Below, piece by piece: positions 63,400-64,000 of a stretch of 64,000 bases of DNA. Location: NCBI RefSeq assembly GCF_028736925.1, contig NZ_JAQZAT010000008.1, positions 1 to 64,000 of the forward strand. Direction: 5' to 3'. The DNA comes from Flavivirga sp. 57AJ16 (GTDB lineage: Bacteria; Bacteroidota; Bacteroidia; Flavobacteriales; Flavobacteriaceae). Position 1 is the stretch's first letter. Each line of letters opens with the position of its first letter. The notes beneath the pieces were generated by a model, which searched no databases, was not told the origin of the DNA, and saw nothing but the letters and a program-made list of their open reading frames with translations. Both the position numbers and the translations under genes were made by a program.

Positions 63400-64000
63400 C
63401 TAAATTGGAATTGCAATACCTAAACCAGTTCTTAAACCAGACCAATTAGTTTTTACTTTGTCTCCATTATTATTTTCTAAATAAAAGTCATTATTCTCTT
63501 TAAATTTTAATGTTCCACCGAAGGTCATATCAAAACCTAAAGAAGCCTTAATAATAAAAAATGACATAGGATATTCATAAATCAATCTGCCTCCAACCCC
63601 TAAGTTAATAGATTGAAACTTTATGTTCTCATTAGTGATATTATCTGAAATTTGAGTGTAATTTTCTAATCTCAAATTTGACAACATACTAAATCCTCTA
63701 AGTCCCAAGCTAAAGTTATTATTAGTCTTGGATAGTTTAATTTGATATTCGCCTCCAAATGTATAGGCATTCAAAGGCTGAGTTATTCTTATAACTCCAG
63801 AATAATCTGAATACGATATTTTTCCTCCTGTTGAATTATAACTAAAAAATAAGGACGTATTAATTTGATTTAGTTTATAACCTAAAGTAAAACCAATATT
63901 TGACGGGAAATTATCATTAACTTCGATGGGTACTTCAGGGATATCTTCAATAAATTCTTGCTGAAAAGACTTTAAAGAAGCATGTGAAAATGTATTGTAA
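63400..64000 (-). CDS. Outer-membrane beta-barrel-like protein, partial
   Basis: The frame is open from the right edge to the stop at 63400, at least 200 residues; its N-terminus lies outside. After a short segment (FQQEFIEDIPEVPIEV) come alternating strands typical of an eight-stranded barrel: GFTLGYKLNQINTSLFFSYNS, YTFGGEYQIKLSK, FSLGLRGFSML, INLGVGGRLIYEYP, FFIIKASLGFDM, and the terminal TNWSGLRTGLGIAIPI. I do not recognise a named family. It is the outermost unit of the spacer-separated array that is visible here. Confidence 0.75.
   Translation of the reverse strand, partial: YNTFSHASLKSFQQEFIEDIPEVPIEVNDNFPSNIGFTLGYKLNQINTSLFFSYNSTGGKISYSDYSGVIRITQPLNAYTFGGEYQIKLSKTNNNFSLGLRGFSMLSNLRLENYTQISDNITNENIKFQSINLGVGGRLIYEYPMSFFIIKASLGFDMTFGGTLKFKENNDFYLENNNGDKVKTNWSGLRTGLGIAIPI

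Overview
The window comes from a marine-type Flavobacteriaceae bacterium (Bacteroidota). The base composition is AT-rich. The genes include a SusC/SusD pair with a hybrid two-component regulator, GldJ, PorU, PorV and PorP/SprF of the type IX secretion (T9SS) and gliding machinery, several proteins with T9SS C-terminal sorting domains, and a TAnnTTTG-type promoter. No rRNA, tRNA or CRISPR array was seen.

Layout. (1) 1-18.6 kb: a polysaccharide-utilisation locus (PUL) with an HTCS sensor/regulator, SusC, SusD, two lipoprotein or secreted enzymes of unrecognised family plus a third alpha/alpha-barrel-like lipoprotein, a cytoplasmic GH130 phosphorylase, an MFS permease and a truncated GH13. It lies between two perfectly identical, inverted 108-bp repeat segments; the right one belongs to a complete 162-bp MITE with a 7-8 bp target duplication. 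(2) 19-32.5 kb, minus strand: a secreted lytic set of GH64 beta-1,3-glucanase, CBM6-bearing metalloprotease, GH16 laminarinase-like enzyme and a 1940-residue chitinase with three GH18 domains. All carry T9SS tails, and a UpxY/NusG-like antiterminator gene lies just upstream of the chitinase. (3) 32.9-56.4 kb: small regulators and a housekeeping and T9SS core: murF, gldJ, porU, porV, cdd, pdhA, pdhC, an M28 peptidase, an SDR, and an operon of type-B T9SS substrate, PorP/SprF-like and OmpA/PD40 proteins. Decayed genes include a hybrid-kinase relic with three in-frame stops and a frameshifted HAD gene. (4) 56.4-64 kb: an accessory array, all genes on the minus strand: parD plus a nonsense-broken parE, a hypothetical gene, dinD, an Ntn-hydrolase-like gene and a partial outer-membrane protein.

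Region 4 is the most unusual part. The genes are separated by related sites, three of them about 280 bp long (about 130 bp without a common 149-bp insertion) and one about 50 bp. Four cassette-like units each start and end with inverted matching boxes next to AAC/GTT. For example, GTTGGCACAC pairs with GTGTGCCAAC around the Ntn-like gene, and GTTGTGTGTA with TACACACAAC around dinD. This is the topology of integron gene cassettes, in which the left end of a site pairs with the start of its own cassette, but the sites are not canonical attC and no integrase is in the window. Two group II introns sit inside sites; removing them on paper restores continuous sites. A toxin-antitoxin module among the cassettes also fits a chromosomal-integron-like array. 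I propose this as an undescribed or poorly described integron-like system.

Working model. The PUL imports and dismantles an unidentified glycan, with final phosphorolysis in the cytoplasm. The lytic set suggests attack on fungal, oomycete or algal walls rich in beta-1,3-glucan, chitin and protein, with enzymes exported by the T9SS whose parts are encoded nearby. Functional statements rest on motifs read by eye; no database search was run.
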